Below, in pieces: positions 51,485 through 60,762 of a stretch of 64,000 bases of DNA (position 1 is its first letter; every line of letters begins with the position of its first letter). The DNA is taken from positions 1 to 64,000 of the forward strand of contig NZ_DASUVO010000076.1 in assembly GCF_036378875.1 (NCBI RefSeq). Direction: 5' to 3'. The DNA is from Actinophytocola sp036378875 (GTDB lineage Bacteria > Actinomycetota > Actinomycetes > Mycobacteriales > Pseudonocardiaceae). The notes beneath the pieces were generated by a model. The model did not search any database and was not told where the DNA came from. It was given only the letters and a program-made list of their open reading frames with translations. A program made the position numbers and the translations under genes.

Positions 51485-53497
51485 TTACGGGGTGGAGCTG
51501 AACTCGAAAGTGCCAACTCCGACCCGGTACACGTCGTGAGCCCCGTCGCGCCGCAGGAATGTCGCGCCAGGGGTGAGAGGTGAACTCGTGCCGGCGGGCG
51601 AAGCCAAGGGTACCCATACGTCACCGCCGGTGCCCGCGGGTGCGGTGACCTGGAGGCGGAACTGGCCCGTGGTGTCCTGAGCCCACTTGACCGTGAGGGG
51701 ACCCCGCGCGGTCGGCACCTGACCCTGTGCCCAGGCGAGGGTGCTCGGCTGCGGTTTCACCTGCCACGTGGTGTATCCGGGCTCGACAGGTGTCGCCCCG
51801 AGGACGGACTCGGTGAGCAGCTGGGTCGGGCCGGCGCCCCATGCGTGGGCGAGGCTGTCGAACCCGCGGGTGGGCAGGCCGTTTCCGTTGACGAACTCCC
51901 AGAAGGTGCCGGTGTAGAAGCCGCTGTTCGGGTCGACCTGCACGCCCCACAGGCGACGCATCAGGTCGAGCGCGCCCGCCGTGTCGCCGGCGGAGAACCG
52001 GGCCATGACCTCCCATGTGTTGTTCAGCGGCTCGATGGTGTGTCCGCCCGGATCCGCCATGCTCGGGGACGGCTGCGAGATCTGGCTGCCGTGGGGCTGC
52101 CACCTGGCCCGGAAGTAGTCCAGGATGCCCTGGACCCTGTTCGCCGGGGCGACCCCGAGGCGGATGGCGTTGACGTTGGCGTCCAAAGGAAAGATGCTGC
52201 GCCGGGTGTCGGTGTGCACGTACAGCCCGGCGGTCGCGTTCCACAGGCGCGCGTTGATCGCGGTGCGCAGAGCGTTGGCCTTGTTGGTGTACTCGGTGAC
52301 CCTGCCCGGTGTGCCGATCCTGCTCTCGAGCCAGATCATCTGCTGCAGCAGTTCGTAGTAGGCGAGGCTGTACTCGGTGACCTCGCCGTTCTGGCGGGTC
52401 TGCCAGTAGTCGGGGTCGCCTGTCACCACGAGACCGTTGGCGTCCAACCTGGTCGCGTGGAACGCGGTCGCGGCCTCGAGCTTCGGGAGCAGTGCCCTCA
52501 CGTACGCGGTGTCGCCGGTGTAGCGGTAGTACTGGATCGCGATGATCGCCGAGTAGGCGGAGTAGGTCACGGCGTAGTCGAACGCGCCACAGCCCCGGAA
52601 GCCGACCGCGCTGGTCAGCCTCCCGTTCGAGGCCTGCAGGTTCATGATGCTGTCGATGGAACCCTTCACGTACGGCACGCCGTTGGTCCCGATCGACAGC
52701 AGCATCACCGGGTCGGTGATCATCAGGTCGCCGGACCAGATCGCGCGGTCCCGCTTCGCGCCGTCGAAGATGACCGGCACCCCGAAGCACGACGCGACGC
52801 CGGTGGGCACCATGTCCATCTGCGCGGTGTAGGCGCCGGCGTACCAGATCCGGTTCAGCTGATCGTCGCTGGAGATGAAGTGACCCTGGTACTTGTCCGG
52901 CGTCGCGCGGTACGCGGCGAAGTTCAGGCCGGCCGCGGTCAACGTGAGCGTGCCCGGGGTGGACAACTGGACGGCCGCGAACCGGAACCCGCCGCGCAGG
53001 CCGCCGGTGTAGGTCCGCGGTCCGGTGACGGAGAAGGTGATCGGGCTGCCGTTGTCGTTGGCGTACGTGCCATTCGCGGATCTGGTGAGGAACGGCAGTG
53101 CCTCACTGGTCGCCACACCGAGCGTGGCAGAGGCCGCCGACGCGGCGGACACCGTGACGTAGGGGTTGCCGCCGACCTCCTTGCCGAAGTCCAGAACGAC
53201 GACCGCCGGCGAGCCTGACGTCGCGGTGAGCACGGTGGAGCCGCTGCCTTGTCCGGTCAGCGCCGCCGCGTTGGTCACCGAACCGTGCGTCCGCACGACG
53301 CTCACCGGCCGCACGTCCGCGCTCGACGGCGCGGGCACGAGGCTCTGCCAGTTCGGGTTCGCCGGCCAGGTCGGCAGATCGCTCGTCGTGCCACTCGCCG
53401 GCACCGCCACAGTCAACGCCACCACCACCCCAGCGGCGGCCGCGCCGATCACCCGCCGACGCATCCCACGTGCCCTCGACCCACTGCTGCTTCGCAT
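51485..53497 (-). CDS. Secreted GH78-like alpha-L-rhamnosidase
   Basis: 670 residues from ATG 53497. Twin-arginine-like start (RGMRRRVIGAAAAGVVVALT) and cleavage near VPASG mark it as exported. A beta-sandwich N-domain with VVLDFGKEVGGNPYVTV precedes a six-hairpin barrel. The acid motif is DGAKRDRAIWSGDL (about residue 250), where classical GH78 has E in place of the second D, and a TFWEFVNGNG segment (about 532) carries the likely base. The subfamily is seen in fungal and actinomycete rhamnosidase-like proteins. It could release rhamnose from pectin or saponins outside the cell. Preceded by the best TGAAACGTTTCA operator. Confidence 0.85.
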   Translation of the reverse strand: MRSSSGSRARGMRRRVIGAAAAGVVVALTVAVPASGTTSDLPTWPANPNWQSLVPAPSSADVRPVSVVRTHGSVTNAAALTGQGSGSTVLTATSGSPAVVVLDFGKEVGGNPYVTVSAASAASATLGVATSEALPFLTRSANGTYANDNGSPITFSVTGPRTYTGGLRGGFRFAAVQLSTPGTLTLTAAGLNFAAYRATPDKYQGHFISSDDQLNRIWYAGAYTAQMDMVPTGVASCFGVPVIFDGAKRDRAIWSGDLMITDPVMLLSIGTNGVPYVKGSIDSIMNLQASNGRLTSAVGFRGCGAFDYAVTYSAYSAIIAIQYYRYTGDTAYVRALLPKLEAATAFHATRLDANGLVVTGDPDYWQTRQNGEVTEYSLAYYELLQQMIWLESRIGTPGRVTEYTNKANALRTAINARLWNATAGLYVHTDTRRSIFPLDANVNAIRLGVAPANRVQGILDYFRARWQPHGSQISQPSPSMADPGGHTIEPLNNTWEVMARFSAGDTAGALDLMRRLWGVQVDPNSGFYTGTFWEFVNGNGLPTRGFDSLAHAWGAGPTQLLTESVLGATPVEPGYTTWQVKPQPSTLAWAQGQVPTARGPLTVKWAQDTTGQFRLQVTAPAGTGGDVWVPLASPAGTSSPLTPGATFLRRDGAHDVYRVGVGTFEFSSTP

Positions 53498-53547
53498 GAG
53501 GAACCGCCTTCCTCCCCGGCCGCCATTGGCCGGCGGGCAGTGCTGTA

Positions 53548-53559
53548 TGAAACGTTTCA
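53548..53559. promoter_or_regulatory. LacI-type operator, perfect TGAAACGTTTCA
   Basis: A perfect 12-bp palindrome 51 nt upstream of the secreted GH78-like gene. It is the reference member of a set that includes 21264-21275 and 46566-46577, all before rhamnosidase operons. Confidence 0.72.
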
Positions 53560-53577
53560 ATAGGTGGACAGTTGATG

Positions 53578-53590
53578 GGTAACGTTTTCC
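53578..53590. promoter_or_regulatory. Second AACGTT site upstream of the secreted GH78-like gene
   Basis: GGTAACGTTTTCC has the same AACGTT core exactly 30 bp from the first core (53551 versus 53581), close to three helical turns, so two LacI dimers could bind on the same face. Less symmetric than the first site. Confidence 0.45.
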
Positions 53591-53641
53591 AAATAGTGTG
53601 GTTTTACTGTAGGAGGCCGTCGTCAGGCAGGTCAAGCCTGC

Positions 53642-54787
53642 TCACCACTCCGCGAGGGTGCCGTCCTGGTGTCGCCACACGGGGTTGCGCCAGGTGTGGC
53701 CGATCTCCGCGGCTCGGCGGACCGCCTGCTCGTCGACCTCGATGCCGAGGCCAGGGCGGACCGGGCGGGTCGCGTGGCCGTCCACGAAGTCGAAGACGCT
53801 CGGGTCGACGAGGTAGTCGAGCAGGTCGCCGTCCGCGTGGTAGTGCATGCGCAGGCTCTGCTCCTGGATGAGGAAGTTCGGTACGGCGAAGCCAAGCTGC
53901 AGGCTGGCCGCGAGCGCGATCGGCCCAAGTGGACAGTGTGGGGCGAGCGACGCGCCGTGGACCTCGGCGAGGGCGGCGATCCGCCGCACCTCGGAGATGC
54001 CACCGGCGTGCGACGGATCCGGTTGTGCCACAGCGACTCCGGCGGCGAGCGGCGCGAGGAAGTCCCACCGCGAGTACAGCCGTTCCCCGGTGGCGAGGGG
54101 CACGGTGCTGGCCTCGACCAGGCTACCGATCATGTGCAGGTGTTCCGGGAGCACCGGTTCCTCGACGAACATCGGCGCGACGTCCGCGAGCATGGCGAGG
54201 AGCCGGCGTGCCATGGCCGGCGAGACCCGGCCGTGGAAGTCGATGGCGAAGTCCCGTTCGTCGCCCAGGACGGCACGTGCCTGCTCGGCCCTGCGGACCA
54301 ACGCGCCTGCCTCGTGCAGGCTGTCGATCGCGCGCAGCCGGCCGGTGCCGTTCATCTTCACGGCCGTGAAGCCGGCCTCGACCTGCGCGGCGACCTCGTC
54401 GGCGACGGAAGATGGCTCGTCACCGCCGATCCACGAGTACACGCGGACCCGGTCCCGCACCGGGCCGCCGAGCAGCTCGTGGACCGGCGCGTCACGCACC
54501 TTGCCGGCGATGTCCCACAGTGCCTGGTCGAACCCGGCGAGCGCGCTCGACAGCACCGGCCCGCCCCGGTAGAAACCGCTGCGGTACAGGCGTTGCCAGT
54601 GATCCTCCAGACGCAGTGGATTCTCGCCGATCAGTAGCTCGGACAGCTCGTGCACGGCCGCGCGGACGGTCTCGGCGCGGCCCTCGACGACCGGCTCACC
54701 CCAGCCCACGATGCCTTCGTCCGTGCTCACCTTGAGGAACAGCCAGCGGGGCGGCACCAGGAACGTCTCGATCTGCGTGATCTTCAC
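53642..54787 (-). CDS. dgoD: D-galactonate dehydratase
   Basis: 381 residues, the same length as E. coli DgoD and very similar along the chain (FLKVSTDEGIVGWGEPVVEG, YRGGPVLSSALAG, NPVWRHQDGTLAEW). Enolase-superfamily metal ligands fall at Asp183 (DFHGR), Glu209 (VEEPV) and Glu235 (GERL), with bases His185 and His284 (APHCPLGP). It converts D-galactonate to 2-keto-3-deoxygalactonate. The GTG start overlaps the GntR stop by 4 nt. No KDGal kinase or aldolase lies nearby. Dehydration of another aldonate (for example L-fuconate or rhamnonate) is less likely given the close DgoD match. Confidence 0.9.
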   Translation of the reverse strand: MKITQIETFLVPPRWLFLKVSTDEGIVGWGEPVVEGRAETVRAAVHELSELLIGENPLRLEDHWQRLYRSGFYRGGPVLSSALAGFDQALWDIAGKVRDAPVHELLGGPVRDRVRVYSWIGGDEPSSVADEVAAQVEAGFTAVKMNGTGRLRAIDSLHEAGALVRRAEQARAVLGDERDFAIDFHGRVSPAMARRLLAMLADVAPMFVEEPVLPEHLHMIGSLVEASTVPLATGERLYSRWDFLAPLAAGVAVAQPDPSHAGGISEVRRIAALAEVHGASLAPHCPLGPIALAASLQLGFAVPNFLIQEQSLRMHYHADGDLLDYLVDPSVFDFVDGHATRPVRPGLGIEVDEQAVRRAAEIGHTWRNPVWRHQDGTLAEW

Positions 54788-55494
54788 CGTACCGACTCCA
54801 CGTCCTCGACGGCCTGTGCCAGCAGTGCGCGCATCGCCAGTTCCGCCGCCTCCGGGTCGCCTGCGCTGATCGTCTCGACCACCGCGCGATGCGCCGGCAA
54901 CGCGTCGCGCACCACGTTTCCCGCGTGTACCAGGGAATCCCGGGCGGCCAGCGCGACCTCGATCATCGCGGCCATACTGACGAGCAGCTCGTTGTGCGAG
55001 GCCGCGAGCAGCTGCCGGTGGAAGCGCAGGTCTGCCTCGACCGCCTCGGGGCTCGCCGGGTCAGCCGCCGCCATCGCGTCGAGCGCGGCGGTGAGGGCGG
55101 CCAGGTCGTCGTCGTCGCGACGCAGCGCGGCAAGACGCGCACCCGCGGGCTCCACAAAGGACCGCACCTCGGCGAGCTGGTTCAGCAGCTCCCCGGTCGA
55201 CTGGCTGGCCAGTCGCCAGCGCAGCACGTCCACGTCGAGCAGCTGCCAGTCCGTCCGTGGCCGTACGAAGGTGCCACGCTTCTGCCGGGCGTCCACCAAC
55301 CCCTTGGCGGCCAACACCTTCAGCGCCTCTCGGAGCACGGTGCGGCTGATGTCGAACTCCGCCTCCAACGCCACGAGGTCAATGGACTCGCCCGGTTTTA
55401 GCCGGCCGGCCACGATCCGCGACCCCAGCTCGTTGACCACCTGCCCATGCAGCCCACGACCGGCATACCCGCCGTTCACCCAAGCTCCACTCAC
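54784..55494 (-). CDS. GntR/FadR-family regulator (DgoR-like)
   Basis: 236 residues from GTG 55494. Winged helix with VVNELGSRIVAGRLKPGESI, DLVALEAEFDISRTVLREAL and KRGTFVRPRTDWQLLDVDVL; the last segment matches the linker of E. coli DgoR. The C-terminal FCD domain has metal-type residues in DLRFHRQLL and LPAHRAVVE. It is translationally coupled on both sides (GTGA overlaps) to the sugar dehydrogenase and to dgoD, so it is an operon-internal repressor, probably responsive to galactonate. Confidence 0.9.
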   Translation of the reverse strand: MSGAWVNGGYAGRGLHGQVVNELGSRIVAGRLKPGESIDLVALEAEFDISRTVLREALKVLAAKGLVDARQKRGTFVRPRTDWQLLDVDVLRWRLASQSTGELLNQLAEVRSFVEPAGARLAALRRDDDDLAALTAALDAMAAADPASPEAVEADLRFHRQLLAASHNELLVSMAAMIEVALAARDSLVHAGNVVRDALPAHRAVVETISAGDPEAAELAMRALLAQAVEDVESVR

Positions 55495-56216
55495 GCGGAG
55501 TCCTTGTGGACGGTCCAGCCCCCGTCGACCACGAGGCTCGCGCCCGTGACGAACGAGGCGTCGTCCGAGGCGAGGAAGGCTATCGTGGCGGCGATCTCCT
55601 CCGGACGGCCGAAGCGACGCAGTGCCGTACCGGCGATGCTGCGCTCGCGATCCCGCTTCGGCACCCGGTCCCATGCCGCGGTCATGACCGGGCCCGGAAG
55701 CACGCAGTTGACCCGCACCCGAGGCCCGTACTCGACCGCCACCTGCCGGGTCAGCGCGGTGAGCGCGCCCTTGGTCGCCGCGTACGCGGGGTGACCTGGC
55801 AGCCCGACGATCGCGTGCACCGACGACACCAGCACGACGGACCCGCCGTCGGCCAGCAACGGCAGGCACGTGTGCAGCGCGTGGTAGGCGGCGCCGAGGT
55901 TCACGTCGAGCTGGCGGGCCCACTCCCCCGGCGTCGTGTCGGTGATCGGCTTGACCACGACCGTGAACGCGTTGCTCACCACCACGTCGAGCTGTCCGAA
56001 GTGCTCGATGGCCAGCTCGGCCGCGCGCCGCCAGGTCTGCGGCTCGGCCACGTCCCCGGTCAGGAACAAAGCACCGTCCGTCGCTCCGTCCGGGTTGACA
56101 TCGATCCCGACCACGCCGGCCCCCTCGGCCACGAGCCGGCGAACGGTCGCCGCACCGATCCCCGACGCGGCGCCGCTGACCAGCACCGCTCGATCGGCAA
56201 ACCGCGGTTCGCTCAT
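55491..56216 (-). CDS. SDR-family sugar dehydrogenase
   Basis: 241 residues from ATG 56216 after GGGAGG. Classical short-chain dehydrogenase: GAASGIG (15-21), the NNAG-type segment (SNAF), a catalytic serine in VSSVH, and Tyr145/Lys149 in YAATK; the C-terminus is GASLVVDGGW. First gene of the dgo-type operon, so it probably oxidises D-galactose (or L-fucose/L-rhamnose) to the lactone that feeds the dehydratase. A lactonase is not seen in the window. Confidence 0.86.
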   Translation of the reverse strand: MSEPRFADRAVLVSGAASGIGAATVRRLVAEGAGVVGIDVNPDGATDGALFLTGDVAEPQTWRRAAELAIEHFGQLDVVVSNAFTVVVKPITDTTPGEWARQLDVNLGAAYHALHTCLPLLADGGSVVLVSSVHAIVGLPGHPAYAATKGALTALTRQVAVEYGPRVRVNCVLPGPVMTAAWDRVPKRDRERSIAGTALRRFGRPEEIAATIAFLASDDASFVTGASLVVDGGWTVHKDSA

Positions 56217-56256
56217 CCGTTCGCCCTCCCTCCCCATCGACGCCAGGCCACGAGAA

Positions 56257-56277
56257 AACATAAAATACGACAATATC
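56257..56277 (-). promoter_or_regulatory. AT-rich promoter/operator of the dgo-type operon
   Basis: An unusually AT-rich island. On the reverse strand it gives TTCACA (-35, just outside at about 56278-56283), a 16-nt spacer and TATGTT (-10). The stretch ATATTGTCGTATTTTAT within it partly fits the FadR-type half sites (TNGT...AC) and may bind the operon's own GntR protein. The rest of the 160-nt gap holds a terminator. Confidence 0.45.
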
Positions 56278-56316
56278 TGTGAATCGCGGCTACCGCCAGG
56301 AGTTCAACGGCAGGGA

Positions 56317-56364
56317 GGCACTGGCACCCGCGTGGGGGAGGGCGGCGAACGCGGGGCCAGTGCC
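56317..56364 (-). terminator. Terminator of the right-hand rhamnosidase/ABC operon
   Basis: GGCACTGGC (56317-56325) pairs with GCCAGTGCC (56356-56364) and CCCGCG (56327-56332) with CGCGGG (56350-56355), a 15-bp stem with one bulged base and a 17-nt loop. It lies 12 nt after the stop of the frameshifted GH78 gene and upstream of the dgo-type promoter. Confidence 0.72.
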
Positions 56365-56376
56365 AGGGGAAGGGCT

Positions 56377-59300
56377 CTACGAGGCGGTGAAGGTGAACCT
56401 CCCGGACGGGACTGAGTAGACGGTGTGGCCCTTTTCCACGCGGACGAAGGTCGCACGCGCTGGGGCGGTGGCGCGGCCGTCGCCGGTGGGGAGCCAGACT
56501 TCGGCCGTGGTGTTGGCGGGAACGGTGACCTCGAGCTTGAAGCGGCCGTTGGTTCGCGTCCACGAGCTTCGAGCGGTGCCCTGCGGGGTCTCGTAGCTGG
56601 TGCGGACGTAGCTGAGATCGCCGGCCGGTTTGGGATGGATGACCAGCGTCCGGTAGGCGTTGGCACCTGGTCGGATGCCGCCGAGGCCGGCCAGGAACCA
56701 CTCGTCGATCTGGGCGAGGATCATGTGGTTCTTCGAGTCGCCTCGGGTCCAGCGTTCGCCGAGGGTGGTCATCCCGCCCGGGTTGGCCGGGGTGGACGCC
56801 ATGAAGTAGCCGTAGCTGGGTTGATCGTCCTTCTGGAGGAGGTTCCACAGGACGTCGTCACGGCCGCCGGCCGACAGGGCTCGGATGATGGGGGCCATGC
56901 CGATCGTGCCGCCGCTGAAGTGTGGGTTGTCGCCGAACGAGTCGACGAGTGCCTCCAGCACGTCCGCGCGGCGGCCCTCGGGGACGAGGTTCGCGTCGAG
57001 CGCGAGTGCCTGCGCGGTCTGGGTGGCGCCGTCCGGGCCGGCGTTCCCAGGCGCGGTGTAGCGGCCGAGGGCGTCGTTGAAGAACGCCTCGTTGAACGAC
57101 TGCTTGATGCTCTCGGCCAACGCCCGGTACGAGGCGGCGTCCGACGCGTGGCCGGTCAGCTCCGCCATGGTCGCCATTCGGGAGATCGTGACGTAGTAGC
57201 CCCACGTGCCCGTGATCCGGCCGGACGTCTGCTCGGGTGCCACCCAGTCGGACAGTGCCGCGTCGACGATGTTGCCGACGGCCTTCTCGCGGCGGATGTA
57301 GTCGACGAAGTCGACCATCCGGTCGTAGTGGGTCGTCATCGTCTGGGTGTCGCCGTACAGCTCGTGCAGGAACCACGGGACGAGGACGATCCCGTTGCCC
57401 CAGTTGATCTCGTCGCCGAACCGGCCGGTGTAGCCCCAGTCGTACACCGGCGTCTTCAGTGCCACGTTGCCGAACATCGGGGTGTCCGCCATGGACTGTC
57501 CCTCGACGAGGTGGTGCATGGTCGTCCGCAGGTACGCGTCGAGCCCGAAGTTGCGGTGGATGGCGCCCATCGGCATGGTGTAGTCGGCCGGATAGGACAG
57601 TTTCTCCCGACCGGGGCAGTCGGTGAAGACCGACATCATGTTGCTGGCGAAGGAGTACCGGGCCATGGTGTGGATGCGGTTGATGCGTGGGTTCGAGCTG
57701 TCGAACTCCCCCGCCACCGGGACGTCGGCCTGGAGACGGACTCCGGTGACCAGGTCGCGGGTCGGTACGTAGCCTTCCGGCAGGCCGGTCACCTGGATCC
57801 ACTGCATGCCGAAGTAGTTGAACGTCGGCTGCCAGCGCTCGCCGCCAGGCGAACCATGGGCGGTGTAGGTGTTGAACAGGTCGACGCCGCGTGAGCCGCC
57901 GCCACCCATGAGGGAGGCCTGGTTCACGGTGCCGTCAGGGTTGAGCGACTCTGCCGGCGCCATCCTGACCGTGGTGCCCGCCGGCACCTGCTTGAGCTTC
58001 AGGCGCGGCCAGCCGGTGATGTTCTGGCCGAGGTCGAACACCCACGTCCCGGGCGCCGGGTTGGTGACGGAGACCGGTGTCAGCTCTTCCTGTGCCCGAA
58101 CCGGTTCCGCGGTTCTGGCCACGAGCCTGGTGGCGAGGTTGGGTGGTGGCGCGAGGCCAGCACTCTTCCAGTCCATTGTGGAGTCGTCGCGGCGGAGAGC
58201 GGTCGGGCTCAGGTCCGAGCCTGGTCGGTTCCATCCTGGTTGCTCGCGGCGGGCGTCGTGGTCCGCACCCGAGTACCAGGCGTCGGTCACCAGCGGGCCG
58301 AGGGCGGTGCGCCACGACCGGTCGGTGACGATCACGGCGTTGGTGCCGTCGGTGAAGCGGATCTCCACGCGGCCGACGAACCGCGGGGTCACCGCGGCGC
58401 CGGCGGACGGGTCGGTGGCGGCGATGTTGTTGCCGGAGCCGGTGACCTTCGCACCCGCCGTGTGCACTCCGGACAGTCCTGGGGTGAAGGCGATCGTGGT
58501 GCCGTCGATGGCGGTGATGACACGGGACTCCAGGCGGTCGCCGCCACCACCCGTGTCGATGTTGATCGTGCCGCCGACGTGGTAGCCGGTCACGGTGTCC
58601 AGCGTGACCGTGCTCGCCCCGGCCGGGGTGTCGGCGGCCAGCACGCTGTTGCCCTTGAGCTGGCTCTGCCACCACGAGTACGGCGCGGTGCGACCGACGG
58701 CCGGATTGGTCACGCCGCGCCGGACGTACGCGGTGCCGTTGCCCAGTTCGACGCCGACGGTGTTGCCACCGGTTCGCAGCACGGGGGTGAGGTCGTAGGT
58801 GCGGTACTCGTTCGAGAGCTGGTAGTTGGAGTTGCCTGGTGCCAGGACCTCGTCGGTCAGTTCCTTGCCGTTGGCGGTGGCGTGGTGCAGGCCCACGCCG
58901 GACAGGTAGAGGCGGGCGTCGGCGACCCGCTTGCCGCGCGGAACGGTGAACTGGCGGGCGAAGATGGGCAGGGGTTGGCTGTCGAGCCGATCGGGGTAGT
59001 CGATCCAGCGGGCGTCGCCCCAGTCGCTCTGCTCGAGCAGCCCATCGACCAGGTGGCGGGCTCGGACCAGCGGGACGGGTGCGCGTGAGCGTCCCACACG
59101 CGCACCCGCCAGGCGACCGTGTCCCGCGATCTCAGCGGGCCGCCGAAACTCACGTGCTGCTCGGCGCTCGGCACCCGACCCGTCGTCCACAGTAGACGAC
59201 CGGCCGCGAGGTCTCGCGCGGTGCGGGCCGCCTGCACCTCGTAGGCCGTCTGCCGGTCGGCCGGGCAGAGCCGGGCGTGCGGCCGGCACGGCTGTGCCTC

Positions 59301-59483
59301 GATCATCTGCCAGCTCAGGATCGGGTGCGGGTTGCCGAGCCCGATCGGTGAGCCGGCCCGACCGTCCACACCGAGCCGCACGACGGCGACATGTCCTCCT
59401 CCCCCAGTCGAGGCCTCCGCCGTGACGGGCGTGAGAGCCAGGGTCATACCGACAATGACGCGAAGGGACCGGGCGCCGAGCAT
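56377..59483 (-). pseudogene. Secreted GH78 alpha-L-rhamnosidase, one-base frameshift
   Basis: ATG 59483 follows AAGGAG and opens with a signal peptide (SLRVIVGMTLALTPVTAEAS). This frame runs to ATWSMG, then loses the family pattern; the pattern resumes in another frame with LLEQSDWGDARWIDYP. Inserting one base at 59040/59041 restores a single frame of 1035 residues. The restored protein has a rhamnosidase N-domain, an inserted Thr/Gly-rich beta segment (about residues 290-350), the acid region TDCPGREKLSYPAD and the GERW base segment. Either a recent mutation or a sequencing error. If real, the first 148 residues would be made without the catalytic part. Confidence 0.82.
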
Positions 59484-59514
59484 CGTTGCTCCTTGTCGTT
59501 CGCCACTTTCTCGG

Positions 59515-60762
59515 TCAGGCACCTGACTTGTAGTCGGCGTCCATCGACGCCAGCAGCTCCTCCGGGGTTCCCTGGCCGCTGAAGATGTCCTGCAGGCCGG
59601 AGAACATGGTTTGCTGCACCTTGGGGTTGGGCCACAGCTGGTCCATGAACGGCACGGTCCGGTTCTCGGTGAGGAACGTGGACAGCTCGGTCAGCGACTC
59701 GTCGATCGTGTAGCCGGTGTCCGGCAGTGTCGGCAGGCCGCCCTGCTTCTCGGCGAACAGGTTCATGCCCTCCGGGGACATCACGAAGTCGATGAACTTC
59801 ATGGCCAGCTCGGGGTTCTTGGCCTTGGCGTTGACGCCGTACCCGGCGCCCGCGGCCGCGGGGATGATGGTCTGGGCGGGATCGTCGGTCGCCGGCAGGG
59901 GCTGGAGCATGAACGTGCCCTTGGGGTTCTGCTTCTTGAGCAGGGCGATCACCCAGTTGCCCTGGATGATGCCGAGCGTCTTGCCGGTGGCGGCGAGTTT
60001 CTGGCTGGCCTCGTAGCTCGTGCCGAGCCCGTCCTCGGAGAAGCAGCCGTTCTGGTCCATCTCGACGTACTTGGCGACGGCCGTCGTCCACGCCGAGGTC
60101 GCGAAGCTCGTCTGGCCGGCCGCCATCTTCTTGTCGAAGTCGCGGTCCGGGCCGTACACGGTCGTGGCGACCAGCGGGAACAAGGCGATCTGGGTCACCC
60201 AGTTGTCCTGGATCCCCAGTGCGAACGCCGGTGTGCCCTTCTCCTTGGCGGCACGACAGAAGGCGAGCAGTTCGGTCCAGGTGCCCGGTGGGGTGAGGCC
60301 TGCCGTGGCCATGGCTTCCTGGTTGTAGACGGCGCCGATGCCGTTGATCCCGAAGATCGCGTTGTAGGTCTTGCCGTCGAACTGGGCGACGTCGCTGACC
60401 ACCTTCGGGTACTTGGTGACCCACGGCTCGGCGGACAGGTCACGCAGGTAGCCGGCTTCCGCCAGTACGTGGACGGTGGCCGGGTTGCCGTTGCCCGGCC
60501 ACACGCTCATCACGTCGGGGGCGGTGCCGGAGGACAGCTGGGTGCGGATCTGCTGCTGGTACTGGTCGGCGCCGCTGGTCGTGAAGTTGACCTTCACGCC
60601 GGGGTTGGCCTTCTCGAAGGCCTTGACGACGTCCTCGACCGAGCCCTGGTCGACCGAGGCGAGCGTGAGGGTGTTGGCGTCGGTGGCCGCGTTCGTGCCT
60701 CCGCCGCAGGCGACGACCGTGGCCGCGGTCGTCACGGCTAACAGTGCCGGAAGGATCTTCAT
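59515..60762 (-). CDS. Carbohydrate ABC transporter, substrate-binding lipoprotein
   Basis: 415 residues from ATG 60762 after AAGGAGAC. Signal peptide with lipobox TVVAC (Cys19). Family-1 solute-binding fold: VVKAFEKANPGVKVNFTTSG, APDVMSVWPGNGN, AAGAGYGVNAKAKNPELAMK. The start overlaps the stop of the GH78 gene by 4 nt (ATGA), an unusual fusion of enzyme and transporter translation. It probably binds rhamnosyl oligosaccharides or products. Its permease partner lies at the right edge. Confidence 0.9.
   Translation of the reverse strand: MKILPALLAVTTAATVVACGGGTNAATDANTLTLASVDQGSVEDVVKAFEKANPGVKVNFTTSGADQYQQQIRTQLSSGTAPDVMSVWPGNGNPATVHVLAEAGYLRDLSAEPWVTKYPKVVSDVAQFDGKTYNAIFGINGIGAVYNQEAMATAGLTPPGTWTELLAFCRAAKEKGTPAFALGIQDNWVTQIALFPLVATTVYGPDRDFDKKMAAGQTSFATSAWTTAVAKYVEMDQNGCFSEDGLGTSYEASQKLAATGKTLGIIQGNWVIALLKKQNPKGTFMLQPLPATDDPAQTIIPAAAGAGYGVNAKAKNPELAMKFIDFVMSPEGMNLFAEKQGGLPTLPDTGYTIDESLTELSTFLTENRTVPFMDQLWPNPKVQQTMFSGLQDIFSGQGTPEELLASMDADYKSGA

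Noticed and set aside
53642..54787. Annotation as L-rhamnonate dehydratase because of the rhamnosidases nearby
   Set aside because: Length, metal-ligand numbering and motifs follow E. coli DgoD closely; the rhamnose link is only positional.
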